From positions 3,484,142 to 3,548,141 of the forward strand of contig JAQFVV010006273.1 in assembly GCA_028023455.1 (NCBI GenBank): 64,000 bases of DNA, given 5' to 3'. The notes beneath the pieces were generated by a model. The model saw only the letters and a program-made list of their open reading frames with translations, made no database searches and was not told the DNA's origin. The DNA is from Epiperipatus broadwayi. Lineage: Eukaryota; Onychophora; Udeonychophora; Euonychophora; Peripatidae. How positions within the stretch are numbered: position 1 is the stretch's first letter; each line of letters begins with the position of its first letter. The position numbers and the translations under genes were made by a program. Shown in pieces: positions 35,906 to 46,560 of the stretch.

Positions 35906-36515
35906 GTGAAGAGTGCCTGGTTTTCAAATAAAACTACACTTTTATAATTTTAAATTAAGCTATGTGACATTTCTACTTTTTTATAAAGTAGTTTTTAAGA
36001 TTAAAAAATTTGTAAATTTTTGGGTTAAAAAAGATGTGTTTATAGTTTTAATGTTTGAGTATATATTGCATCAGTTACTTGGGTAACATCATGTGGACAA
36101 ATTGGTCCATAAACATTTTTTTAATAAAGAATTTTTACTTATTTATAAACTACACGAATAGCTATTTATTTGCAATTCTACATAATAGCTAAAATCAAAA
36201 TATTTTTGAATCCTTGCTAAAAATTTATTTTCAAAATAAGAAATGACACATAATCTTTGTGCAAAGTTATGTAATTCTAATTCACTATAAAATATGTTCT
36301 CAGAATAGATTTCCTCTTTATAAAAGGAATGAATTGTTAAAAAGTGTATTATTTATTTTTAGCTCCCTACAAAATATAAAACCAAAATGTTCGTCTTCAA
36401 AACGTAAATAGAAAAATAAATTCATAAAAAGAATGTCAGTTCTTAAAAAAACATACAAAGTGATTTAAATTTTATTATAAGTTTGTTATCATTTAATAAA
36501 GCAAAATTTCAAATA
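35906..36515. other. AT-rich intergenic DNA
   Basis: No gene was recognised. Confidence 0.45.
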
Positions 36516-36519
36516 TAAT

Positions 36520-36602
36520 GTCAAAGTGTTGGCCGGGAAGCGAACTCTGGGATAACTGTTTGTAAGGCAGCAGTGCTAATGACTCGGCCACCAACGTTTG
36601 AC
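36520..36602 (-). repeat. tRNA-like element with gtcaaa/tttgac ends
   Basis: The minus strand reads gtcaaacgttggtggccgag, then gcactgctgccttac, then a B box gagttcgcttccc, ending ccaacactttgac. The terminal hexamers are inverted repeats. A and B boxes are spaced as in a tRNA, but the sequence is not a clean cloverleaf. It is related in layout to 3031-3097. Confidence 0.6.
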
Positions 36603-37082
36603 AAAATACATGTTTTTACTTTACTTTTTTAAAGTAATGGAGTATTTATTAATAAATTAAGAAAGTTTTTAAGTATTTCTTTTTTTATCATTACTTTTAT
36701 AAAAGAATGCAATTTTTATTACTGTAGGCTATTTGACTTTGTGTCACAAATGGAAATTTTTTTCACAATCAAGTATATTAAAATTCATTTATTTTATTGA
36801 ATTATTTATTTAAAAGAATTTACACAAATAACATACATTAGTATAATATACACATATTAATTTTCTATCACTTCTATACAAAATCTTGGAATCAATCCAA
36901 CTTAAAAAGCTGAATGAAAATTTAGCATAATAGATCAAATCCAAATATTGTGAGAAATTATACAAAAAAAAAAAAAAACAAGAATATGAACTGCCATAAT
37001 GCTTTGGATTTATAGATTGTGAAAAGGCATTTGATTGTATAAGCATTTTTATACTGATTAAAGTTATGGATAACAAGATATT

Positions 37083-37496
37083 ATATCTCATGATCTCCAT
37101 TTCTTATGCTTGCTTATAACCATTACTAAAACAGGCAAAACTCACTATACGTATTGCCACTCACAGCAAGCTAGAATAATCAATGGATTCCAGAAGGCTT
37201 GTGCATAAAATCCCCATCTAGTGCCTATTCATCCAATATACTGACTAGTTTCTGTCTTGTGGCTTTCAAGTAAAGATAAAAGGTGTCTGCTGGAGGGTTG
37301 CATTAGATCCTAAGATCTATGTGCAGTGCTCTCACATCCAAAGCTCCTCATTGACGAAAGCTACAAGTCAGAAAAGTCTGGGGATATTGGATGAGTAGGC
37401 ACTAGATGGGGATTTAATGCACAAGCTTTCTGGCATCCACTGATTACTCTAGCTTGCTGTGAGTAGCAATACGTATAGTGAGTTTTGCCTGTTTTA
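37083..37496. mobile_element. Family-1 hammerhead foldback element, 13-bp TSD, inside a LINE
   Basis: The insertion is flanked by ataacaagatatt at 37070-37082 and 37497-37509. The left (minus) arm starts atatctcatgatctcc and carries a damaged ribozyme; the right (plus) arm ends gttttgcctgttttaa. Removing it and one duplication restores continuity of the host LINE sequence, so the insertion is younger than the LINE copy. Confidence 0.88.
37336..37392 (+). ncRNA. Degenerate hammerhead motif, family 1
   Basis: Stem I atccaa/ttggat and tcctca/tgggga are intact, but the core reads ttgacga and stem III has lost three bases (gaaaagtc). It is presumably inactive. Confidence 0.5.
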
Positions 37497-38289
37497 ATAA
37501 CAAGATATTGTCATATGCCGAAAAATTAATATTGATAAAGATATGTGACAGTGATTTTCATATTTCCAAAACCCTTTACAGTAGTTTTAAAAGATTGTGA
37601 ATTAAAATGGAAAGGTAAAGAAATAAAAATAGATGGACATTATTTAAATCATTGTGATTTTGCAGGTGATGTAGGTGTTTTTGCAAGTAATGCTTAAGAG
37701 CTCAGCTGATAGTAAGATAGCAAGACAAAATACAAATACTAAAAAGACAAATAATGTTTGATAGGTTTTCTCAGAAGAAAAACAAAGATTAATAATCATA
37801 AATTAGAAGAAGTAATAATTGCAAATACTTTGGTCAAATTATTAATGTACATAAAACATAATAGATGAAATTTAACATGGATGGATGTCTAGATGATTGA
37901 AAGAAGTTGTTCAATAGCTATATTTTATCAGTTCTTATTTATGGATCTGAATCTTGAATACATAACAAAAGACACTACTGTGATTTCAGACTACTCAGAA
38001 AAATATTGAGATGTGTTTTGACCATTACAGGAAATGATAAAGGTATAATACTTGGATGAAGAATAAAGCGGTGTAAATGACACCATTGAAATCACTAAGA
38101 AACAGAAATGGAGCTGCTCTATACATTTTTCCAAAAGAGATGATAATTGATAGATAGCTGCAATATTCAAGTGGTATCCAAGAAATTATAGATGACACAG
38201 AAGATTTTTGAATAAAAGAAAAAAATTTGTCAGTGTAATTTTAAAAGAAGCCATGAATAAAGGAAGGACTTAATTTGGAGGTTGTATAT

Positions 38290-39140
38290 TTAATTTTTAA
38301 ACATTTATTATTTTGCTGATATAATTTCATATTTGTATTTGAGGATTTGGGATTAACACTGTAGTCTACCTATATTAGTTTTGATTCTAAAACATTGATA
38401 TTATAGCTGCTTTTATAAGGAATTAAAGTGCTCTGTATTAATATATACATATTCACACACACTCATGCAAATTATTGCGATACGCCCTGCACTGCATTAC
38501 ATACAAAAACAGACAATTTTTAAAAAATGTTATTTTATTATAAAAAGTAGAACATAGTTAAATACATAATTTCATCATAATTTGCAAATAAATTTATGCT
38601 TAAATAGGTATGAAATAAATATATGTAATTTACAAATGAATGAAGAAAACATTTTTAAAACCTTATAAATTAAAATAATATATGACATGAAAAATATACA
38701 GTGATATATGTGTATATATACATTATTTTTATTAAACACCTAAGTAAAGAATTTTAAAGCAAACAGATAAATGATGGATTGAATAAATTAAAAATATTAA
38801 ATAAAAAAAAATTCGGATATATATACATACACACACACAGACACACACATATATAATTTAGATATAATGTAACATCTATCCTTCCCAAATATATCACTTT
38901 TTGTGGTTCTAAAATTGGGAAAATAATAAAATATATAATTACATGTTTTAACTAGAAAATAAATGTCTATATATTTAAAATATGTACATATATACACATT
39001 TGGCACAAAACTGTATTTACATCTTTTTTTTTTTTTTTCAAAATATACTTCCTGAGCAATATGCAATAGTGATGTTTGTGTTTAAAACTTTTGCTTAGAT
39101 GGAAGTCAAACAGTTGTGGAGTTTGTTACAATACAACTAT
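38290..39140. other. AT-rich DNA downstream of the ABCC gene
   Basis: No gene was recognised. It probably includes the distal 3' UTR or flank of the minus-strand transporter. A short CA-rich microsatellite lies near 38826-38850. Confidence 0.4.
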
Positions 39141-39145
39141 TTGAA

Positions 39146-39151
39146 TTTATT
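39146..39151 (-). terminator. Candidate poly(A) signal of the ABCC gene
   Basis: AATAAA on the minus strand, 35 bases past the stop codon. In DNA this AT-rich the hexamer is common, so it is only a candidate. Confidence 0.3.
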
Positions 39152-39185
39152 ATTATCTTACATTCGTAAGACATCCTGTAATTTT

Positions 39186-39323
39186 TTATAAATGTGTAAC
39201 TAATGGTTCATCAACACTTTTCTGATGAGTGACTTGAAGATGGAGGCCAGCATCAGCTACCATTCTTGAAAAAAGAGAATTTTTTTCAGAAAGAAGATTA
39301 GCAGGACTATCAAATTCCGCAAC
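39186..39323 (-). CDS. ABCC5: ABCC5/MRP5-like transporter, terminal coding exon
   Basis: The acceptor attctag precedes GTTGCG. The exon encodes 45 residues and a TAA stop (39188-39186). It begins VAEFDSPANLLSEKNSLFSR, the conserved segment after the H-loop of an ABCC second nucleotide-binding domain, and finishes with a short cytoplasmic tail ending EPLVTHL. The last residues Thr-His-Leu fit a class I PDZ-ligand consensus. The intron before it is 5098 bp and phase 0. The exon sits at the 3' end of the gene with AATAAA 35 bases beyond. The closest family appears to be ABCC5/MRP5, judged from remembered family features, not a search. Confidence 0.92.
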   Translation of the reverse strand, partial: VAEFDSPANLLSEKNSLFSRMVADAGLHLQVTHQKSVDEPLVTHL

Positions 39324-40654
39324 CTAGAATAACAATAATAAATAAGTATAATTTTATGCAGCCATCTCTATGGCAACTGGAGTGAAATAAGCATAAAAAT
39401 TCTGCATGATTAAATAAACTATTACTAATTCATGAAATTATATAAATTTAACATAATTTATTAGAAGTATTGTATCAGTATTAAAATGAAATTAAAAATT
39501 TCTGCCTTAATGCAAAAAGGATTTGGATATCTAGTTTGTAGAAATAATTCACTTTAGAATTATTAGTGAATCTTTAAAACAATACAAAATTCAAAATAAA
39601 CAAACAAACATTCAAAATAAACAATAGGATTATAGAATTTTTAATACTCAAAATAATAAACAATTGGATTATTTAATATATTGTAATCCATTGAGGTTTG
39701 CAGTTTCACTTAAGACAGCTAAAAAATTCAGATTTTCTGATGAAACCCCAAACTCATGAAGGCAAAAGTGTAAATTTATAAATTAATAGTTTACTGATGA
39801 CAAAGACTGCTGTTTTAAGTTTATTATATGAAAGATCTTACAACATAATGAAAATCTGAGATGCTAAATTAATTACATAAAATAGTACATAATATATGCA
39901 TGTATAGCTATTAAATATATAATGCTGAGATTATACAATTTTATCCACAGAATAACTATGAATGCATAAAATGTAATAATAATAGCAAGTCATATACAGT
40001 CTAATAAACTTGTAAAGAATTTATATCTTGAATATTATGTGTAACTTTAAGATGGTTTGAATACCTTATAAAGATCACTGCCAATATATACTTTTACTTC
40101 TTTCAAGTGTCAAATGTTTGACTTTTTACTATAAAGCAATATGAAGGGTGGATTAAAATCGATCAATTTTTGTCTAACTGATAAATTGTTGATATGAGAA
40201 AGAGGATGTTATTTACAAGGGTCTGGCTTTGAATTATTATTGCAGTATACACATTCATACTTAGTCACTCCATGAATAAGCGCATATATATATATATATA
40301 TAGTAGTTGCAAAAAGGAGTTTATTGTTATTGTTAATTAAAAGGAGATTCTTTGTTTCCTCTTTGAGGCTTAAAGGAATTAAATAGAGCAAATTACTGAT
40401 GCCTATTCCATATGTTCTAGTTATTGCAGTTGTTAATATTCTGTAATTATTCATGTCAAATATGTATGAGCTGCTCACCAACACTCGTGACCAGTGTGAT
40501 TACTTTACTGGCTTTTTCTCTGCAGATATGATTGAGAGTGGAGGATATTAAGAATTACCTGACTGTCAACTCAGTTGCCATTGGATGCCAACATTTTATT
40601 TAGCTATTTACAACTGCAAATCACTTTTCTTGAAGAAATATTGCATGAATTGAC

Positions 40655-40740
40655 AAAAGAAATAAATTGGAAAGAGTGGATTAAACTGGAGACCATCCTG
40701 CAATGGATTGATAATAATTGAAAATGATGGGGATATACAC
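40655..40740 (+). pseudogene. LINE tail fragment, copy c
   Basis: The final part of the LINE 3' tail is recognisable (gaccatcctgcaatggattg followed by ataataattga), matching the ends of the copies at 54363-54670 and 56370-56735. Confidence 0.65.
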
Positions 40741-40896
40741 TACTGTCTATATGGGAAGAATTATTATTGGATAATATATCTCTGCTTTAGCAAACTTTTG
40801 CCATCTAAGGAAATTAATTACAGAAAATAAAAATAAAAATATCAACATATGATAATCATTTGTAGGCAAATAAAACATATATAAGATCCATTATAC

Positions 40897-41009
40897 ATCA
40901 CATGATCACTATCTCATACTAGCACAATAATTGTTATTAAAGAATTCAAAATACAGCAAAACTAGATGGCACTACTATATGGAGAGTTTTGCTGTATTTT
41001 GAATTGTTT
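40897..41009 (+). mobile_element. Short family-1 foldback insertion, 15-bp TSD
   Basis: The 113-bp element starts atcacatgatcactatctca and ends gaattgttt. It contains the inverted repeat aatacagcaaaact/agttttgctgtatt. It is flanked by taagatccattatac at 40882-40896 and 41010-41024. The ribozyme is deleted. Confidence 0.88.
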
Positions 41010-41177
41010 TAAGATCCATTATACTTTAAAGATATCATCTTTTTCTAAATTTACTGCCATTTAATTAATATTGTTATAGTAAGATCATATATATGCATAT
41101 GTAAAATAATAAGAATCAATTTTTTTCATGTTTGATAACTGTTATAGCAAACTAAATATTTTCTTCCAAGTCATTAT

Positions 41178-41357
41178 TATTAAAACAGGCAAAAACTCAC
41201 TATACGTATTACCACACAGCAAGGCTTGTGCATAAAATTCCCATTCTTCTGGCATCCATTGATTACTCTAGCTTGCTAGTGTGGCAATATGTATAGTGAG
41301 CTTTTGCCTGTTTTAATAACAGTTATAAGCAAGCATAAGAAATAGTAATCATGTGGA
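41178..41357. mobile_element. Family-1 foldback fragment without ribozyme
   Basis: Left arm taaaacaggcaaaaactcac and right arm gagcttttgcctgtttta form a hairpin around a shortened centre. The outer right sequence (cagttataagcaagcataag) is retained. No clear TSD was found. Confidence 0.75.
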
Positions 41358-42239
41358 TTAGCAAATACATAGTCATTCTATTTCTAAACAAAAAAAAACA
41401 ATAAAAATGAGTTTTGCAAGACTATACAAATGAATCTGGTAATGTTATATACTAAAACATGTGGCTCATTCAGTCTATTTACATCCTATGATTTTATCTT
41501 TTAACTATGGCAGAGAAATTTACTTTTTTGTATAGCTCTTCATTGCATTCTATGCTTACCCATATCTTCCCCATGAAAGCAATCAACCTCATACTGTTTT
41601 AGAGCATTTTTGAGATAGACTTTATAACACAAAAGGGTATGTCTTTCTTGACAAAACATGCTAAGTTCATTAAAAGGAATATTTTCTTGGAAAGTCTCTT
41701 AATATTCATTCACATGTTTAGTCCAATAAAGTTGTGTCTTTGTAATAGTAATTCAATAATATCACATCAAATGAGCTAAAAAAATATGCTGACTGGACTA
41801 ATGATGATAACTCTATAGCATTCTTAAACAAAATAATTTCATAGCTTTTGTATGAAATCTATTTGAAAACAATAAATTGGGCAAAATAATATAACTTTGT
41901 TTCAATTGATTAAAATACCCTACCTTTTAACTTGCTAAATACTGTGGCAAATATATACAGGTCCATATTATATTTCAACATCCATGTTTAGTTTTCTATT
42001 AAAAACTGCCACAATACTTAAATTGATTAACAATCTCAAGATGATTATTATCTAGGTTAAATGTTTCTGAATATATTCTGTAATATCATTGGCTAGAAAA
42101 GATTAAATTTTTTTGAATATCATTCTACCAAAGTCTTCCAGGTTAAATTCAAAACATTAAAACTTATTGATTTCATTTTAAATTGAAAAGAAAAACACAA
42201 TTATCAGAATATTGAACATGTAAAAGCCAACAATTAAAT

Positions 42240-42320
42240 TTTTCTTTTTGCTTTTAATTGATTCAGATAAAAACTTTATCATCAAATCTATAATGACTTT
42301 TATGACTGCTTCCTAATGCT
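42240..42320 (-). repeat. Diverged copy of the 35.15-kb piggyBac-linked segment
   Basis: The string tgcttttaat, then catcaaatctata, then actgcttcc parallels 35146-35215. No transposase motif is readable here. Confidence 0.3.
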
Positions 42321-44421
42321 GCTCCAAAGACCTCTATCATAATAATGAAATTCAAACTTGGACCTAATATTCATCTCTATTTAAAAACAGATTTATTTCA
42401 ATTTTCTCAGATTTTCAAGTAACAGTAATAGAACGTTAATTTAATTTTATTAAAGTCATACTTTAATAAAATATTGAATTACATAATTCTAATTCCAAAA
42501 TATCTTATAAATACTATCTTCCTAAGTGATGATTTTCTATTTAATAATCAAAATATAATCACTTTAAGCCATTAAAAGTTATGGAATAACAGTTGTCACA
42601 AGTAAAGATTTAATTTAGCAATCCATTTTTGTTTTAAAAAGTGAATTTTTCCAAGACATCTATTGATTTGGCAGTTGATTTTATAATATTGGCACAATTA
42701 AAAAACAACTTTTAAAATATTATATTCCTTTTCAATTAGGTAACTAAGTCATTTTAGCAATGTGAAGACTTAAAACATTTAATACATTGAAAATGTATCT
42801 TAAAATTGGCCACGTATAAAAAAACATCATACCTAAATTTTATAATACATAAAAAAATAAATGTTATCAATTATTGGGACTTTTATTTAATTTTATTCAT
42901 AAAAAATATAATATTTTTGAAAACATAAAAATAATAGAATTTATTTAAAAAACAAATATTAAAAGTTCATAACTGACAATGAATGAAAACAAAGGATATA
43001 TTTAAAAACAGGCCTCAAATCAAAAAAATTCTATACATTGGGGTATCAGTTTCTGTAACTGGATGAATAAAAAACTGTTGATAAATGACAATTAAATGAC
43101 ATATTTTTTTTGTAGTTAATATATTTGCATTAAAATGGGTCACAGGCTAACACTTTCTCTCTTCACTATTTATCACTTGTAGAAATTTTTATAAAATATT
43201 TTGTCAGCAATAACATGAGTGATCAAAACTATTATTTACAGATTTCAAATAATTGAACCCTATGAAAAATTACAAATGGCTTGGCATTGTTATAAGATAT
43301 GAATGATGCAGCATGAAAATGCTTGCTCTCATCAAATAGTATCACTCAAGATTTTTCAATTATTTCATTGAATGAATATTTCAGCATGTATGGTATATAT
43401 GCTATAAATATAATTAAATTTTTCATTTCCAGGATTAAAAATGTTTATACACAACTTGGTTTTAACTCAATTTATTATGCTACTGTGTATGCTCTCATCA
43501 AATAGTGACAGTCAAGATAATTATTTAAACAACTTGCTATTTTTTGCATCAATTATTTATGAAATTGTGTTTCCTTTCATTACTATTTTAATTTCTTTTA
43601 ATGATTTGTTCTCTAAATAAATTCTATTGTTTTCATGTTTTCCAAACACATCATTTGTAAAATAATCATTATCTTTTTGAAAATACACTAATTTCAGCTT
43701 TGTTTCTGCAGCATCACCTGGCGGCCACAGTATGCGTAACCGAAAACTACCAAGATTTTTTTACTCAGCATTCCTAGCACTTATATCAATTACAATTTTA
43801 TAGGGTAAGTTAACCAACATGTATAGAAAAAAATTTACATTATGTTTATATTTTCAAATATATTATTTTTCTTTTTTAGATTTTTTAAATGCTAAAAATG
43901 AAACTTATCAATTGAATTATTTTAGGGTAGATTGGTATGCATATAATAGATTCACCAACATGTAAAGCATATATGCAAAAAACATCACATTTTGTTGTGT
44001 GTTGCCCTTCAATTTATTTGTTCATTTTATATCAAGTCAATTTTACTGTGCTTGAATGAAATATCTTGCCATAATTTGGCTGTTGTTTTTATAAAAGAAA
44101 AACAAGTGGTATTAATTTGAAAGAGATTACAACATTGTAGACAAATAAGTTATACTAGATATTTGATCATTATTGTTATTAATATATGGAAAATTACTAC
44201 TGTTTTTTCATTGTTTTAAATGTTCAAAATTTTATCAGAACAATGGAATCTTTAATTCTATGAGTAATAAAATCAAATGTTTGATAATAACTTTGAAATT
44301 AAAAATTTAAAGTAATTATAAATCATTATCATGCTGACTCAAAAGCTAAAATAATAACATTTTTGTCAAATACTATGAAAATATTGTCTCATCAAATAAT
44401 AAACTAAAAAATAGTTTTTAC

Positions 44422-44586
44422 CTTTCCATTCTGCATTACTAAAATCTTATCACAGTCCATTACAGTGTTGAGGCGATGGGCAATTGTTAAAATAGTACAT
44501 TGTGAAAATTCCTTTTTAATAATCATTTGAATCACTGAATCTGTTTCAGTATCAATTGATGCAGTAGCTTCATCCAGTAAAAGAAT
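44422..44586 (-). CDS. ABCC5: ABCC5/MRP5-like transporter, Walker B and H-loop exon
   Basis: Fifty-five codons, phase 0 at both ends (acceptor attttag, donor AAG-gtaaaa). The exon opens with Walker [11 protein letters not shown], including the aspartate and the catalytic glutamate, followed by the D-loop SIDTETD and the H-loop [17 protein letters not shown] with its histidine. The DTETD sequence after Walker B is typical of the ABCC5/11/12 branch. All residues needed for ATP hydrolysis at this site are present. The flanking introns are 5098 bp and 4252 bp. Confidence 0.96.
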
Positions 44587-45226
44587 CTAAAATAATCATA
44601 AAGACATTGTAAGTGTATATTTATATAATTAAATTTCTCTTTAATATGCTATAATATCAATTTTATATTATACTTAAATACAAAAAAATGTTTATGATTG
44701 ATCAACTGTAGAATAAAATAAAAATCTTTCTGCCTTACAAATGGAAGTTCATGAACAAAAAGTTTGTAAACCATTTCATATTGCATAACCTTAAAAAAAA
44801 ATAGCAAGCTCACATGCAAAAAAATACGATATTGAAAAAATTGTTGCATATAATACAATGCCATATGGAAAGTCACCAATAAAACTTATAAAAAACAGTC
44901 AATAACCATCTTAAAGTGAAAAGCTATATTTAAAATTTTATAATAAAAGTCATTCAACAAATAAAAATGTTATGAATATTTATTTACAACAACATCCTTT
45001 GTTTGCTTTTTATTTTTTTTTAATATAAATAATATAAAAAAAAACAATGTTCATTTTTATATCTTTTTGAAGTTAATAACCAAGAATAAATTTTGGATAT
45101 TAACCAGTAAAACAAAACCTCTTACAGAATTTTCAAAGCATTGAATTGCAACATCCAGATAAGGATGATAAAAATGGTTTGTATTAACATATACATAATT
45201 AACATTTACCTTTCTCCATCCATCCC

Positions 45227-45358
45227 ATTCATTAACTTAAAAAAGATAAAGGACTTTATAAGTTTCTGGAAGATAACTGGTGGGACAGAAAAGACAAATT
45301 CTTATGTTTTTCTTTCAGACAAACCTTTTAATTTTTTTTCTCTTTTAAGTTAATGAAT
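45227..45358. repeat. Small inverted-repeat segment, MITE-like
   Basis: Ends attcattaacttaaaa and its complement ttttaagttaatgaat bound about 130 bp. There is no clear target duplication. Confidence 0.4.
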
Positions 45359-45787
45359 AGAAAAAAAGAGAGGAGCAAATTTGAATACTATAGTTATTAA
45401 ATCAGATTTCTATTGTTGTTTCCCACATAAAACATTAATTTTGGGGTATATTTACTTCTTATCTTTATGTTTTCATGTACATTTTCAAATTTTATTCTTA
45501 TCTCAGTACAACATTCACCTTAGAATCAATCATATCACAATCATCCATCAGCCCAGAAGTCATATCAACCTCTCTCAATCTGGATAACATTTTTGAAACA
45601 CCCAGCTCACTTTTTTTTCAAGTGAGTAAGACATAACTAAATCATATTGTAATTTTAACTTCATAAACAACTTTTTTAAGATATACTTTTAACTTCATGT
45701 ATTCATATTTTTAATATATACATTTCAGCTTGTATTTCATTACAATTTACCTGAAACATATAACCAAAAATATGTGAAAAAAATAAA

Positions 45788-45850
45788 TGATCCCCAAGGT
45801 GTGCATTTCATGCTGAGCCAGCACTCGTCAATTGGTCCAGCTCATAATCT
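45788..45850 (-). ncRNA. Hammerhead-like motif, family 2 (C3 changed)
   Basis: On the minus strand ccaa pairs with ttgg (stem I). The core reads ttgacga (the first C is changed to T). Stem II gtgct/agcat has loop ggctc, gaaa is intact, and stem III is damaged (tgcacacc). It is probably inactive. It lies in the sense orientation of the ABCC intron. Confidence 0.5.
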
Positions 45851-45964
45851 CTTTGTTTAGGATTTTATAAATAGCAATTTACTGTAGTTTGATTAAAAGT
45901 GTCAAACTTTCTGAACTTATAATTTTTCCACAAACCATATTATATAATTAAATTAATGATTGTG

Positions 45965-46125
45965 CAGTGCTCTCAGATCCCAGGCTCTTCACTGATAAAA
46001 GCCACAAGCTAAAAACTAGTCTGGGGATTTTGGATGAGTAGGTATTAGATAGGGATTTTATGAACAAACCTTCCTATATCCAATGATTACTCTGGCTTGC
46101 ACTGAGTGGCACTACTGTATGGAGA
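45965..46125 (+). mobile_element. Family-1 hammerhead element fragment joined to a LINE
   Basis: From cagtgctctcagatcc to gtatggagagttttg it follows the right arm of family 1. It then passes directly into LINE sequence, so the right tip is cut off. Confidence 0.7.
45977..46035 (+). ncRNA. Degenerate hammerhead motif, family 1
   Basis: The core reads ctgataa and the second core segment aaaaa instead of gaaa, while stem III actagt and tgggga remain. It is presumably dead. Confidence 0.4.
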
Positions 46126-46560
46126 GTTTTGATAATAGTAAGGAAAGTAGTTTATTGTTTAAGGCTCGAACGGGATCTTTAGCTACAAGAGAGTATACAT
46201 GTAAATGGAAAAATATGGGTGATTTATTTTGTAAATTATGTAAGGAAGAAATAGAAAATATTAGGCATTTGTTACTTGAATGTAAATGCTTGAAAACAGA
46301 AAGGATACATATAATGAAGTTATGGAAAAATAAATATGAAAAAAATGATTATACAGAAAGTGAATTATTGGTTTTTATGCTGGGTTTGGGAAAAGATAAG
46401 GGGGATTTAGATATAAAGGTTATAGAGTTGACAAAGACAAAGATTATGTTGTGAAAATGGGATAGAGCAGATTATGGGAAAATTTAAGAGTGGGGAATGG
46501 AAAATAAAGTGGCTAACAGGTTTCTCTGGGCATAATTGTTGAGATATTCTTGACTTCGTT
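46126..46560 (+). pseudogene. LINE ORF2 C-terminal fragment with zinc motif
   Basis: The open frame from about 46126 to 46454 reads SSLLFKARTGSLATREYTCK and then LFCKLCKEEIENIRHLLLEC. The Cys-x2-Cys-x7-His-x4-Cys pattern is the zinc-binding tail found at the C-terminus of many non-LTR retrotransposon proteins. The annotated start ATG at 46083 lies in the adjoining ribozyme element and is not genuine. The copy is 5'-truncated, and the frame is fairly intact, which suggests a younger insertion than the other LINE pieces here. Confidence 0.75.

Larger units (their letters stand above)
36950..38285 (+). pseudogene. LINE reverse transcriptase fragment, copy b, interrupted by an insertion
   Basis: Before the insertion the sequence reads GFIDCEKAFDCI (about 37005-37040), the conserved RT block with the first catalytic aspartate. 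After it, IKIDGHYLNHCDFAGDVGVF (about 37626-37690) is the catalytic FADD block with one aspartate changed to glycine. Tail text resembling the other copies lies at 38080-38250. The ribozyme element at 37083-37496 splits it. Stops and frameshifts are frequent. Confidence 0.75.
39324..44421 (-). other. Intron of the ABCC gene (between NBD2 exons 7 and 8 seen here)
   Basis: It is bounded by GT-AG. It holds a LINE tail (40655-40740), the foldback insertion 40897-41009, the foldback fragment 41178-41357, a segment at 42240-42320 related to the piggyBac remnant, and an unexplained GC-richer piece at 43705-43760. The rest is AT-rich. Confidence 0.85.

Noticed and set aside
41480-41820. Coding-like fragments on the minus strand (for example NELSMFCQERHT)
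   Set aside because: Pieces are short, interrupted by stops and match no family I can name; not enough to annotate.
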